Positions 16,671-25,562 of a stretch of 35,980 nucleotides of DNA are shown here, one piece after another (the first letter of the stretch is position 1; the number at the start of each line of letters is the position of its first letter). This DNA comes from Chlorobiota bacterium (lineage in GTDB: Bacteria > Bacteroidota > Bacteroidia > Bacteroidales > VadinHA17). The position numbers and the translations under genes were made by a program. The stretch spans positions 1-35,980 of the forward strand of contig JAADHC010000029.1 of assembly GCA_013152085.1 (NCBI GenBank), written 5' to 3'. The notes beneath the pieces are model-generated. The model did no database searches and was not told the origin of the DNA. It was given only the letters and a program-made list of their open reading frames with translations.

Positions 16671-17420
16671 ATGGAAATGAAAGATCAGATTGATAAGAAA
16701 AAGTTGCCTGTCCACGTGGCGGTTATCATGGATGGTAACGGACGGTGGGCAAAGGAAAAGGGACAGCACCGCATTTTCGGCCACCAGCAGGGCGTTAAAT
16801 CGGTTCGGGAAATCACCGAGGCTGCCGCCGAATTGGGAATCCGGTATCTGACGCTGTTTGCTTTTTCTACCGAAAACTGGAATCGTCCCAAGGAGGAAAT
16901 CAGCGCCCTGATGTCTTTACTGGTTACCACATTAAAATCCGAAACCAAAACCCTGATGAATAACAATATCCGTCTCGAGGCCCTCGGAAACCTGGACCTC
17001 CTGCCCGTTCAGGTACGTGACGGACTTAATGAAACCATAAACAAAACCTCCGGAAATACAGGAATGATCCTGGTGCTGGCACTCAGTTACAGCGCCCGCT
17101 GGGAAATTACCAATGCTGCCAGGAAGATAGCCATGGATGTCCGGTCCGGTAAACTGAATCCGAAAGATATTGACGAACAGGTATTCTCACAATATCTGCT
17201 CACACATCATATCCCCGATCCCGATATCCTGATCCGTACCAGTGGAGAATACCGGATCAGCAATTTCCTTCTTTGGCAAATTGCTTATGCTGAACTCTAT
17301 TTTGTTCATAAATATTGGCCTGATGTCAGAAAATCTGATTTCTACCGGGCAATAATCGATTATCAGCAACGCGAAAGAAGATTCGGGAAAATCAGTGAAC
17401 AAATCCAGTTAAATCTTTAA
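16671..17420 (+). CDS. uppS: Isoprenyl transferase (undecaprenyl diphosphate synthase)
   Basis: A 249-residue cis-prenyltransferase that builds the C55 carrier lipid precursor for peptidoglycan and glycan export. Signature blocks are VIMDGNGRWA (D21 is the catalytic Asp), FSTENWNRP, and the substrate-binding IRTSGEYRISNFLLWQIAYAELYF near the C-terminus. The ATG at 16671 is preferred over a TTG two codons earlier. It lies between the DUF6089 genes and bamA, a common Bacteroidota arrangement. Confidence 0.95.
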   Translation: MEMKDQIDKKKLPVHVAVIMDGNGRWAKEKGQHRIFGHQQGVKSVREITEAAAELGIRYLTLFAFSTENWNRPKEEISALMSLLVTTLKSETKTLMNNNIRLEALGNLDLLPVQVRDGLNETINKTSGNTGMILVLALSYSARWEITNAARKIAMDVRSGKLNPKDIDEQVFSQYLLTHHIPDPDILIRTSGEYRISNFLLWQIAYAELYFVHKYWPDVRKSDFYRAIIDYQQRERRFGKISEQIQLNL

Positions 17421-17431
17421 AGGTGTTTGAG

Positions 17432-19936
17432 ATGGGCATGTGGAAGAAGTTTTTTTACATTACACCGCTTCTGATCATTTTTATTCGTTTATCCTTCGCA
17501 CAAAATACGCCGGATTTCAATATCCCGACGATGGATTATTCCAATCCTCAGCAATATGAGATCGCCGGTATCACCATCTCCGGGGTTGAGTTTCTGGATA
17601 AAAGTATTCTGGTACAACTTACCGGTTTGAAAGTAGGGCAGGAGATACTGATCCCGGGAGAGGCGATCACCAAATCATTGAACAAACTGTGGAAACAGGG
17701 ATTGTTCTCGGATATCAAAATAACGTATACCAAAATCGAAGGAACAAAAATTTATCTGGATTATTATCTTAAGGAACGACCCCGTTTGTCAAAGTTTAAG
17801 TTTACCGGAATACGGAAATCCGAAAAAGATGACTTGCAGGATAAAATAAACCTCCTGGCCGGAAGCCAGGTAACGGAAAACATTATCAACAATGCAACCA
17901 AAGTTATCTCTGATCATTATATCGAAAAGGGCTTCCTTGATGTGAAAGTAAGTATCAGACAGGAAAAAGACCCCAGATTCCAGAATAGTGTCATTCTGGT
18001 AGCTGATATTGATAAAGGGAACCGGGTTAAAATCGGAGAATTGTCTTTTGTCGGAAATAAAGTTTTCCCGGATAAACGCCTCCGGAGGGTGTTGAAAAAA
18101 ACCAAGAAAAAGAACCTGAACTTTTTCAAAACCTCCAAATTGGTGGAGAGTGAATATAAGGAAGACAAGAAAAGTCTGGTCGAATTTTATAATAAAAACG
18201 GTTACCGTGATTTTAAAATCCTTGGGGATACGATCTATCCCATCCCCGGTGAAGAAGCACGTATCGGATTGATACTGAAAGTGTATGAAGGAGACCGCTA
18301 CTATTTCAGAAACATTACCTGGGTAGGAAACACAAAATATACCACCCAGGAACTGAGCCGTAAGCTGGGAATTAAAAAGGGTGACCCCTACGACCTTACA
18401 ACATTAAACGAACGGGTGAATACGGATGAAGATGCTGTGAGTAGCTTGTATATGGATGCCGGTTACCTTTTTTCCCAGATCATCCCTGTTGAGAAGCATA
18501 TTGAAAACGACTCCGTTGATATAGAGATGAGAATCTACGAAGGAGAACCGGCAACCATCGATAAGATCATGATCCGGGGTAATACCAAAACCAACGAACA
18601 TGTGGTAAGGCGTGAATTGCGAACCATGCCGGGTGAGTTGTTCAGTAAAACGGATATCATCAGGTCGGTACGTGAACTGGCTCAACTGGGACATTTCGAC
18701 CCCGAAAAAATTTCACCCAATCCCATACCCAATCCGTCAAACGGAACCGTTGACCTGGAGTACGACCTGACCGAAAAAGCCAACGATCAATTCGAAATCT
18801 CCGGAGGATGGGGTGCCGGAATGCTCGTGGGAACCATCGGGTTACGATTCAATAACTTTTCGGTCAGGAACCTGTTCAATGGTAAGGCATGGCGACCGAT
18901 ACCTACCGGAGACGGCCAGTCTGTCAGCCTCAGGGCCCAGTCCAACGGAAGATATTACCAGGCGTACAGTTTTAGTTTTGTAGAACCCTGGTTTGGCGGG
19001 AAAAAACCCAATGCCTTTTCCTTTTCCCTCTACCATACCATCCAATCCAATGGAAGAAAAAAGACTGACCTTACCCGCCAGGGACTCAATATTAACGGTG
19101 CTACCATAGGTTTGCAGAAAAGACTGAAGTGGCCCGATGACTATTTTACACTCTATACCGGTTTAAGTTTCCAGAATTATATCCTTAATAACTGGAATCA
19201 GTATTTCCTCTTCTCAAACGGGAATTCAAACAATGTAAGTTTTACTACCACTTTCGGACGTTTTTCCGCCGGGCCAAACCCGATTTATCCCACTTTGGGA
19301 TCAAATGTTTCTTTATCTCTCCAGGTTACCCCGCCTTTTTCAGCCTTTAATTCAAAAAATTATGCCGACCCGGAAATGACGGATAGCGAGCGATACCGGT
19401 GGATTGAATACCATAAATGGACCTTTAAGTCCGACTGGTATCTGACTTTGGCAGGAAAATTGGTATTATATACAAGGGCTCATTTCGGTTATCTCGGTTA
19501 TTATAACCGGCATATCGGCCCCTCACCCTTCGAAGGCTTTGACCTGGGAGGTGACGGAATAACAGGTTATAACCTCTACGGACGCGAAACCATTGCGCTG
19601 CGTGGATATGAAAACGGTTCTTTGACACCTATAATAAATAATAAGAAAGCCGGAAATATGTATGAAAGAGTGACCATGGAACTCCGGTACCCGATAACCC
19701 TGCAACCCCAGGCTACCGTTTTTATCCTGGGATTTCTCGAGGGCGGAAATGCCTGGTACCGCATACAGGATTTTAATCCTTTCGGACTGAAACGTTCTGC
19801 CGGCATCGGATTACGGGCCTTCCTGCCTATGTTCGGATTGCTCGGAATCGATTGGGGCTATGGCTTTAATTCCATACCCGGAAGGCCGGAAGCCAACGGT
19901 AGCCATTTCCACTTTGTTATCGGACAGGAATTTTAA
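17432..19936 (+). CDS. bamA: Outer membrane protein assembly factor BamA
   Basis: The core of the beta-barrel assembly machine that inserts outer-membrane proteins. The product is about 834 residues, with a signal peptide (ending near LSFAQ). The N-terminal half consists of POTRA repeats (for example QYEIAGITISGVEFLDKSIL, LSKFKFTGIRKSEKDDL, VKIGELSFVGNKVFPDKRLR). The C-terminal half is the Omp85 barrel, including LRGYENGS, the VRGF/LRGY-type motif that folds into the lumen. It ends in a Phe (IGQEF), the usual barrel signature. An upstream GTG at 17423 is possible, but ATG 17432 or 17438 gives a better signal peptide. Confidence 0.94.
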   Translation: MGMWKKFFYITPLLIIFIRLSFAQNTPDFNIPTMDYSNPQQYEIAGITISGVEFLDKSILVQLTGLKVGQEILIPGEAITKSLNKLWKQGLFSDIKITYTKIEGTKIYLDYYLKERPRLSKFKFTGIRKSEKDDLQDKINLLAGSQVTENIINNATKVISDHYIEKGFLDVKVSIRQEKDPRFQNSVILVADIDKGNRVKIGELSFVGNKVFPDKRLRRVLKKTKKKNLNFFKTSKLVESEYKEDKKSLVEFYNKNGYRDFKILGDTIYPIPGEEARIGLILKVYEGDRYYFRNITWVGNTKYTTQELSRKLGIKKGDPYDLTTLNERVNTDEDAVSSLYMDAGYLFSQIIPVEKHIENDSVDIEMRIYEGEPATIDKIMIRGNTKTNEHVVRRELRTMPGELFSKTDIIRSVRELAQLGHFDPEKISPNPIPNPSNGTVDLEYDLTEKANDQFEISGGWGAGMLVGTIGLRFNNFSVRNLFNGKAWRPIPTGDGQSVSLRAQSNGRYYQAYSFSFVEPWFGGKKPNAFSFSLYHTIQSNGRKKTDLTRQGLNINGATIGLQKRLKWPDDYFTLYTGLSFQNYILNNWNQYFLFSNGNSNNVSFTTTFGRFSAGPNPIYPTLGSNVSLSLQVTPPFSAFNSKNYADPEMTDSERYRWIEYHKWTFKSDWYLTLAGKLVLYTRAHFGYLGYYNRHIGPSPFEGFDLGGDGITGYNLYGRETIALRGYENGSLTPIINNKKAGNMYERVTMELRYPITLQPQATVFILGFLEGGNAWYRIQDFNPFGLKRSAGIGLRAFLPMFGLLGIDWGYGFNSIPGRPEANGSHFHFVIGQEF

Positions 19937-19966
19937 AAAACAAATATTCACTTAAAACCTGATATC

Positions 19967-20482
19967 ATGAAAAAGTTAGTATATATCTTAAGTTTTCTCC
20001 TGCTCACCGGCGGAGTAGCCTTTGCACAAAAGTACGCTTTTGTGGATACGGAATATATTCTCAGCAACATCCCGTCTTATAAAGCGGCTCAGGAACAACT
20101 GGATAAAATCAGCAAGGATTTTGAACAGGAAATTTCCGACCGCTATGCCGAAGTGGATAAAATGTACAAGGCTTACCAGAATGAAGTCGTTCTGCTGACA
20201 CAGGATATGCGAAAGAAACGCGAAGATGAGATCGTTAAAAAAGAACAGGAAGTAAAAGATCTTCAGCAAAAATATTTCGGGCCTGATGGCGATCTGTTCA
20301 AGAAACGGGAAGAACTCGTTAAACCCATTCAGGATGAGATCTATAATGCCGTGAAAGAAATTGCCGTTGAAGGAAATTATGCGGTGATCTTTGATACAGC
20401 CAGTGGCCCGGCTTTCCTTTATACCAATCCCCGGTACGACCTGAGTGATTTAGTCCTGAAAAAAATGGGATATAAAGATTAA
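19967..20482 (+). CDS. OmpH/Skp family periplasmic chaperone (first copy)
   Basis: A 171-residue protein with a cleavable signal peptide (1-21, ending VAFAQ). The N-terminal YAFVDTEYILSNIPSYKAAQ and C-terminal YAVIFDTASG strands bracket a long charged coiled coil (about 50-125), the Skp jellyfish layout. Skp holds unfolded outer-membrane proteins on the way to BamA, and this gene directly follows bamA. It is half of a tandem pair of equal-length paralogues. Confidence 0.9.
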   Translation: MKKLVYILSFLLLTGGVAFAQKYAFVDTEYILSNIPSYKAAQEQLDKISKDFEQEISDRYAEVDKMYKAYQNEVVLLTQDMRKKREDEIVKKEQEVKDLQQKYFGPDGDLFKKREELVKPIQDEIYNAVKEIAVEGNYAVIFDTASGPAFLYTNPRYDLSDLVLKKMGYKD

Positions 20483-20487
20483 ATCTT

Positions 20488-20495
20488 TACATTTG
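20488..20495 (+). promoter_or_regulatory. Possible -7 box for the second OmpH gene
   Basis: TACATTTG, followed by CGTTCG, matches TAnnTTTG in the 110-bp gap between the two OmpH genes. It begins 5 bp after the first OmpH stop codon and would give a leader of about 90 nt. Confidence 0.35.
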
Positions 20496-20592
20496 CGTTC
20501 GAAAAACACATAAACAGATGATACAATGAACGCTCCGTGATCTTATGGCCCGTTCAGTACTATCCGGTTAATTCAAAATAAACGATAAACAG

Positions 20593-21108
20593 ATGAAAAA
20601 ATTAGTAACGATTATTTTTGCTCTTTCCGTAGCTCTTTCGGGAAGTGTCCTTCATGCACAGAACCTGAAATTCGGGCATATCAACAGCTCGGAATTGCTG
20701 CAGGCTATGCCTGAAAATGACAGCGCCCAGGCACAACTCCAGCATTATGCCAAACAACTGCAGGATCAGCTCCAAACCATGCAAACGGAATACAACACCA
20801 AATTACAGGACTACCTGGGACAACAGGATAATCTGACGGATCTGATCAAAAAAACAAAAGAGGAAGAACTCCAGCAACTACAACAACGTATTCAGGATTT
20901 TCAGAGTACCGCACAGCAGGATATGCAGAAAAAACAAAACGACCTGCTGACTCCCATCATTAACAAAGCCAATGAGGCCATTAAGGCCGTGGCCCGGGAG
21001 AATGGATTTATTTACATCTTTGATATATCCAGGGGTACTATCCTTTATTACTCGGATAAAAGTCAGGATATTCTCCCCCTGGTGAAGAAAAAACTGGGTA
21101 TTCAGTAA
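20593..21108 (+). CDS. OmpH/Skp family periplasmic chaperone (second copy)
   Basis: A 171-residue paralogue of the gene before it. The signal peptide ends near VLHAQ. The sequence LKFGHINSSELLQAMPE takes the place of the first-copy VDTEYILSNIP block. The coiled coil is much richer in Gln (LQQLQQRIQDFQ) than in the first copy, and the closing strand is FIYIFDISRG. Two OmpH copies behind bamA are common in Bacteroidota and may form hetero-oligomers, which is speculation. A clear intrinsic terminator follows. Confidence 0.9.
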   Translation: MKKLVTIIFALSVALSGSVLHAQNLKFGHINSSELLQAMPENDSAQAQLQHYAKQLQDQLQTMQTEYNTKLQDYLGQQDNLTDLIKKTKEEELQQLQQRIQDFQSTAQQDMQKKQNDLLTPIINKANEAIKAVARENGFIYIFDISRGTILYYSDKSQDILPLVKKKLGIQ

Positions 21109-21134
21109 GAATTGATCAGGATTTTTTAATTTTG

Positions 21135-21168
21135 AAGACCATCTGCAACGGCAGCGTGGTCTTTTTTT
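21135..21168 (+). terminator. Intrinsic terminator before murI
   Basis: AAGACCA (21135-21141) pairs with TGGTCTT (21157-21163), with an inner CTGC-aacg-GCAG stem. A run of seven T (21162-21168) follows. This is the clearest intrinsic terminator in the window. It ends only 6 nt before the murI start, so it either closes the ompH transcript or acts as an attenuator in the murI leader. Confidence 0.75.
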
Positions 21169-21174
21169 ATAGGT

Positions 21175-21990
21175 ATGTCCATGACTGATCACGATAAACC
21201 CATAGGCGTTTTTGATTCAGGAGTCGGAGGCCTGACCGTAGCACATGCCATTCGCCGGATTCTGCCCGGAGAGTCCATGATCTATTTCGGCGATACCGCT
21301 CATCTTCCTTATGGTGATAAATCACCCGAATCCATCATCTATTATTCGAAGAAAATTACCGGTTTTCTCCTCGGAAAACAGTGCAAAGCCATTGTCATAG
21401 CATGTAATACAGCTTCTTCGGTGGGCTATGAAGAGATCAGTAAATATGCCGGTGACCAGGCCCTCATATTCAATGTGATCGATCCTGTTACCGATTATTA
21501 CCATGAGTTTCTGGCACCCAAAACGGTGGGGGTGATCGGCACTAAGGCAACGATACAGTCCGGAGCATACGAAAAAAAGATATTGGCGGAAAACCCGGGC
21601 GTGAAAGTGTTCTCCAAGGCAACACCCCTGTTGGTCCCGATGATCGAGGAAGGATTTATCTATGACGACATCAGCAATGCCATTATACGGGCTTACCTCT
21701 CGGATAAACCCCTTGACAATGTTGAAGCCCTGATCCTCGGTTGTACGCATTATCCGATCATTAAAAACCAGATCAGGCGCTTTTATAATTTTGATGTTGA
21801 GATCCTTGATTCGGCATCTATCGTAGCCGGTGCACTGAAATCCAGGCTTGAGGCTGATGGCCTCCTGCATTCCGGACGAAGGGGAAAAGACCGGTTTTTT
21901 GTTTCGGATTATACCCCTTACTTTAAAAAGATCGCCGGAATGTTTTTCGATGGCAGCATCGAACTTGAAAAACGCGACCTCTGGCGGTAA
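21175..21990 (+). CDS. murI: Glutamate racemase
   Basis: Converts L-glutamate to D-glutamate for peptidoglycan. The 271-residue product has GVFDSGVGGLTV (11-22), the first catalytic Cys in ACNTAS (C77) and the second in GCTHYP (C190), both with normal context. ATG 21175 and ATG 21181 are both possible starts; the family core begins at KPIGVFDSG. It is last in the envelope run. Its 3' end meets the decayed carbonic anhydrase fragment on the opposite strand. Confidence 0.94.
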   Translation: MSMTDHDKPIGVFDSGVGGLTVAHAIRRILPGESMIYFGDTAHLPYGDKSPESIIYYSKKITGFLLGKQCKAIVIACNTASSVGYEEISKYAGDQALIFNVIDPVTDYYHEFLAPKTVGVIGTKATIQSGAYEKKILAENPGVKVFSKATPLLVPMIEEGFIYDDISNAIIRAYLSDKPLDNVEALILGCTHYPIIKNQIRRFYNFDVEILDSASIVAGALKSRLEADGLLHSGRRGKDRFFVSDYTPYFKKIAGMFFDGSIELEKRDLWR

Positions 21991-22274
21991 ACAAGAATTT
22001 CCCTGTCGAAACCGCAAAGACGCGAAGCATCGTGAAGAGTTTTTATCTGATCTTCGGTAACGGTTCCGTTCTGCCTGGCAGGGATACCTGCAAAAATAAT
22101 TCCGGGAGGGATAATGGTGTATCCGGGAATTACAGTACCGGCGGCAACGATCGCATGCCGGCCGATTTTAATATGATCCATAGTAATATCACCGGTAAGA
22201 ACAGCGTTTTCGGCAATAAAACAACCCTTTCCTGTTTTTAGGAAAAATCCCCTGACGCCCCTTTTCGTAACAAT
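21991..22274 (-). pseudogene. Gamma carbonic anhydrase remnant with internal deletion
   Basis: Reading the minus strand in one frame from about 22274 gives VRGFFLKTGKGCFIAENAVL, which matches the first residues of gamma-class carbonic anhydrase-like hexapeptide proteins. It is followed directly by TGDITMDHIKIGRHAIVAAG and then IPPGIIFAGIPARQ, which match their last third. The central about 80 residues, including the His metal ligands, are missing at a point near TGDIT|MDH. There is no ATG at the family start; an ATT codon (22272-22274) stands there. After about IKTLHDASRL the frame diverges into the murI 3' end. I infer a dead gene with a clean in-frame deletion. Confidence 0.75.
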
Positions 22275-22282
22275 TTGATTTA

Positions 22283-22290
22283 TATCTTTG
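22283..22290 (+). promoter_or_regulatory. Possible distal -7 box upstream of korA
   Basis: TATCTTTG matches TAnnTTTG but lies more than 200 nt before korA and next to the carbonic anhydrase remnant. It may be unused. The stretch 22275-22495 is very AT-rich and holds no gene. Confidence 0.25.
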
Positions 22291-22408
22291 TATGTAGATA
22301 TGTCAATTTTATAAATTATAATGTTGATTTATTGGTTTTAAGGGAATTAAATAAAAAAAAACTTTTTTAAAACATGTCTGAAAAATGACTGTAAATCTTG
22401 AAAATACT

Positions 22409-22416
22409 TACTTTTG
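22409..22416 (+). promoter_or_regulatory. Likely -7 promoter box for korAB
   Basis: TACTTTTG matches TAnnTTTG. It would start a transcript about 50 nt before the strong hairpin at 22464-22505 and about 100 nt before the preferred korA start. No clear TTTG -33 element is present at 19-24 nt. Confidence 0.4.
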
Positions 22417-22463
22417 TAAAGTAAATTAAATATAGACTATAGATTATAAAATAAATTATCACT

Positions 22464-22505
22464 TTAAATGCATGTAAAAATGGAGACGTTTTTATATGCA
22501 TTTAA
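22464..22505 (+). promoter_or_regulatory. 17-bp hairpin in the korA leader
   Basis: TTAAATGCATGTAAAAA (22464-22480) pairs with TTTTTATATGCATTTAA (22489-22505) over 17 positions, one of them G-U, around an 8-nt loop (tggagacg). The ATG at 22496 lies inside the right arm and would be hidden by the fold, while the ATG at 22526 is free. There is no T-run after it, so it does not look like a plain terminator. It may control translation, stabilise the leader or be an inverted-repeat operator. Confidence 0.65.
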
Positions 22506-22525
22506 CATATGAAGCGAATAAACCC

Positions 22526-24367
22526 ATGGGCAAACAACAGAAACCTATTGAATTAGATGATGTTACAATCCGGTTTTCCGGAGATTCCGGTGACGGAATG
22601 CAGTTGACGGGGACACTGTTTTCAAATACTTCTGCGTTTTTAGGCAATGACCTGGCCACTTTTCCCGATTACCCTGCCGAGATCAGGGCTCCTCAGGGTA
22701 CCGTAGGAGGCGTATCCGGATTTCAGGTTCATGTGGGTCATAAAAATATAAAAACACCCGGAGATTATGCGGACATTCTGGTGGCTATGAACCCGGCAGC
22801 ACTCAAAGCCAACGCCAAATGGGTGAAAATGGGTGGCACCATCATTCTGGATGTTGACAATTTTAATGAAAAAGGCTTTGCAAAAGCCGGCTATCGGGAT
22901 GACCCCATTAAGGAAGAAGGACTGGAGGACTACAATATCATCCGGGCCCCCATTACGTCACTGACCAAAGAAAGCCTGAAAGATCTTGGCCTGGATATGA
23001 AAAGTGTGGTGCGTAGTAAAAATATGTTTGCCCTCGGGATGATCTACTGGCTTTTTAACCAGCCTTTGAAATATACGGAGGAGTTTTTTACCAACAAATT
23101 CCGTAAACGTCCCGAAATTATTAAAGCGAATGAAAAAGTGCTTAAAGCAGGATACCATTATGCAGACACTATTGAAGCACTGCATACTTCCTATCTTATC
23201 AGGCCTGCTGAGATTGCCAAAGGGAACTACCGTAATATTAATGGCAATACCGCTACGGCGTGGGGATTGCTGGCAGCAGCTGAAAAAGCGGGTTTACAGT
23301 TGTTTATAGGTTCTTATCCCATCACCCCCGCTACAAGTATCCTTGAAGAAATGGCTGCAAGAAAAGATCTCGGGGTGATCTCTTTCCAGGCAGAAGATGA
23401 AATTGCCGGAATCTGTACCTCCATCGGCGCCAGTTTTGCCGGGAAGATGGCAGTAACCACAACCTCGGGACCGGGCCTGGCACTCAAATCCGAAGCAATC
23501 GGTCTGGCCGTTATAACAGAACTTCCATTGGTGATTGTAGATGTTCAGCGGGGTGGCCCTTCTACCGGCCTGCCTACCAAAACCGAACAATCCGACCTGA
23601 TGCAGGTGCTTTATGGACGTAACGGCGAAAGCCCGGTAGCCGTGGTTGCCGCAAGTACACCGTCAAACTGTTACTATTATGCCTTTATGGCTGCTAAAAT
23701 TGCCCTCGAGCATATGTGTCCCGTAATCCTGATGACGGATGGTTATCTGGCTAATGGCTCGGAACCCTGGAAAATCATGCCTACCGGTGAATTGCCTGGA
23801 ATTACGCCTCCTTTTGCCGACCCGGATAAAGAGTATGAACCCTATGAGCGGGATCCGGAAACCCTTGTTCGTAAATGGGCCATACCCTCTATGCCCGGAC
23901 ATGAACACCGTATCGGCGGCCTTGAGAAAGATGCGCTGAAAGGGACTGTCTCTTATGATCCTGTTAATCATGAAGTGATGACAAAGACCAGGGCTGAAAA
24001 AATCCGCAGAATTACAAAGGAAATCCCGGACATTGAAATCGAAGGAGATCAGGACGGTGATGTCCTGTTGGTTGGATGGGGAAGTACTTACGGTCATCTG
24101 GCTACAGCCCTCGAAGAACTGCTGGACGAAGGTAAAAAAGCGGGACTGGCACATTTTCATTATCTGAACCCGTTACCGCTCAATACCGGAGAAGTCCTTG
24201 GAAAGTTTAAGAAGATTATTGTTTGTGAACTCAATATGGGACAGTTTGCCGGTTATCTCCGGATGAATTTTCAGCAATTTACGTACCATCAGTTGAATAA
24301 AATCCAGGGCCTGCCCTTTACCGTTACTGAAATTAAAGATGCTGTAAATAAATTATTGGAGGTTTAG
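22526..24367 (+). CDS. korA: 2-oxoacid:ferredoxin oxidoreductase, alpha subunit (gamma-alpha fusion)
   Basis: The larger subunit of a CoA-acylating 2-oxoacid oxidoreductase, most likely for 2-oxoglutarate, using ferredoxin. From the ATG at 22526 it has 613 residues. The N-terminal gamma domain opens with TIRFSGDSGDGMQLTG; the alpha domain starts near LFIGSYPITPATSILEEMA and includes GPGLALKSE and VDVQRGGPSTGLPTKTEQ. The ATG at 22496 would add 10 residues but lies in the hairpin stem and before the usual family start. korB follows 2 bp later. No separate ferredoxin-type delta subunit is present, as in the two-subunit enzymes. Substrate choice is inferred from family resemblance. Confidence 0.88.
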   Translation: MGKQQKPIELDDVTIRFSGDSGDGMQLTGTLFSNTSAFLGNDLATFPDYPAEIRAPQGTVGGVSGFQVHVGHKNIKTPGDYADILVAMNPAALKANAKWVKMGGTIILDVDNFNEKGFAKAGYRDDPIKEEGLEDYNIIRAPITSLTKESLKDLGLDMKSVVRSKNMFALGMIYWLFNQPLKYTEEFFTNKFRKRPEIIKANEKVLKAGYHYADTIEALHTSYLIRPAEIAKGNYRNINGNTATAWGLLAAAEKAGLQLFIGSYPITPATSILEEMAARKDLGVISFQAEDEIAGICTSIGASFAGKMAVTTTSGPGLALKSEAIGLAVITELPLVIVDVQRGGPSTGLPTKTEQSDLMQVLYGRNGESPVAVVAASTPSNCYYYAFMAAKIALEHMCPVILMTDGYLANGSEPWKIMPTGELPGITPPFADPDKEYEPYERDPETLVRKWAIPSMPGHEHRIGGLEKDALKGTVSYDPVNHEVMTKTRAEKIRRITKEIPDIEIEGDQDGDVLLVGWGSTYGHLATALEELLDEGKKAGLAHFHYLNPLPLNTGEVLGKFKKIIVCELNMGQFAGYLRMNFQQFTYHQLNKIQGLPFTVTEIKDAVNKLLEV

Positions 24368-24369
24368 CC

Positions 24370-25395
24370 ATGTCTGAAACGAAAGAATTTGTACAATATA
24401 CCCCCAGGGATTTTAAAAGTGACCAGGAAGTAAGATGGTGCCCTGGATGTGGTGACCATGCAATCCTGAACAGTATGCAGCGGGCAATGAGTGAGTTGGG
24501 CATCCGAAAGGAAATGTATGCCGTCATCTCCGGCATTGGCTGTTCCTCCAGGTTCCCGTATTATATGAATACATACGGTTTTCATACGATCCATGGTCGT
24601 GCCGCTGCTATTGCTTCCGGGACAAAAGTGTCTAATCCCGAACTAAGCGTATGGGAAATTACCGGTGATGGTGATGCGCTGGCTATTGGTGGAAATCATC
24701 TGATCCATGCCGTTCGCAGAAATGTCAATATCAACATCATCCTTTTCAACAACCAGATTTATGGCCTTACCAAAGGGCAATATTCACCCACATCAAAAAA
24801 AGGACAGATAACCAAAACTTCCCCTTACGGTACGGTTGAAGATCCTTTCCACCCGGGTGAGCTGGTTATCGGTGCCCAGGGTAAGTTTTTTGCCCGTACG
24901 ATGGATAATAATATTAAACTTTCCACGGAAATTTTTAAGGAAGCAGCCCGCCATGAAGGAACTTCTGTAATTGAAGTATTGCAGAACTGCGTGATATACA
25001 ATGATGGCGCTTATGCAGATATCAACGATAGGGAGCATCGTGAAGACCGGCAGCTTATCCTGCATGACGGCGAACCGATGATCTTTGGAAAAAACAGGGA
25101 TAAAGGGATCATCATGGATGGATTTAAATTGCAGGTGGTGACCCTTGGCGAAAAAGGGATTACAGAAGATGATATTCTTATACATCATGCCAATGAGAAC
25201 AATCCGGGCCTCCATACCATGATCTCAAACATGCGTCATCCGAGTTATCCGGTAGCCCTTGGCGTGATCCGAAATGTTCAGTCGCCGGCTTACGATATGA
25301 TGGTACATGCTCAGATTGATAAAGTAAAGGCCGGATCGAAAATCAAATCGGTGAACGACCTGCTTTTCAGTGGAAATACCTGGGAAGTTGAATAA
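24370..25395 (+). CDS. korB: 2-oxoacid:ferredoxin oxidoreductase, beta subunit (TPP-binding)
   Basis: A 341-residue subunit carrying thiamine diphosphate and, by family, one 4Fe-4S cluster. The Cys ligands are visible in WCPGCGDH (C24, C27), GIGCSSRFP and probably LQNCVIYND. The TPP motif is GDGDALAIGGNH followed by NNQIYGLTKGQYSPTS. With korA it decarboxylates a 2-oxoacid to the acyl-CoA and reduces ferredoxin, typical of anaerobes running a reversible or partial TCA cycle. It starts 2 bp after korA. Confidence 0.92.
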   Translation: MSETKEFVQYTPRDFKSDQEVRWCPGCGDHAILNSMQRAMSELGIRKEMYAVISGIGCSSRFPYYMNTYGFHTIHGRAAAIASGTKVSNPELSVWEITGDGDALAIGGNHLIHAVRRNVNINIILFNNQIYGLTKGQYSPTSKKGQITKTSPYGTVEDPFHPGELVIGAQGKFFARTMDNNIKLSTEIFKEAARHEGTSVIEVLQNCVIYNDGAYADINDREHREDRQLILHDGEPMIFGKNRDKGIIMDGFKLQVVTLGEKGITEDDILIHHANENNPGLHTMISNMRHPSYPVALGVIRNVQSPAYDMMVHAQIDKVKAGSKIKSVNDLLFSGNTWEVE

Positions 25396-25498
25396 TTATA
25401 ACAGGTTGAAAGTAAAGCATGTGTATGAATTATCTCGCTCTTTTCCAATAAACGGGGCACATTATTAAGTAAAATAATTTATCGCCAAAGATCAATAA

Positions 25499-25518
25499 CC
25501 CCGGGATTTAGCCCGGGG
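25499..25518 (+). terminator. GC-rich hairpin downstream of korB
   Basis: CCCCGGG-atttag-CCCGGGG forms a perfect 7-bp all-GC stem about 100 nt after the korB stop. No T-run follows. It may mark the end of the korAB transcript or be a short repeat of the type scattered in this genome. Between korB and 25499 I see nothing else. Confidence 0.4.
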
Positions 25519-25562
25519 GATAAAACTTGTCGCAACAAAAGAAATTTCCGGAATACAGCCGG

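Noticed and set aside
21322-22017. Antisense open frame opposite murI
   Set aside because: murI is complete on the other strand; only the part beyond 21990, in a different frame, carries the carbonic anhydrase remnant.
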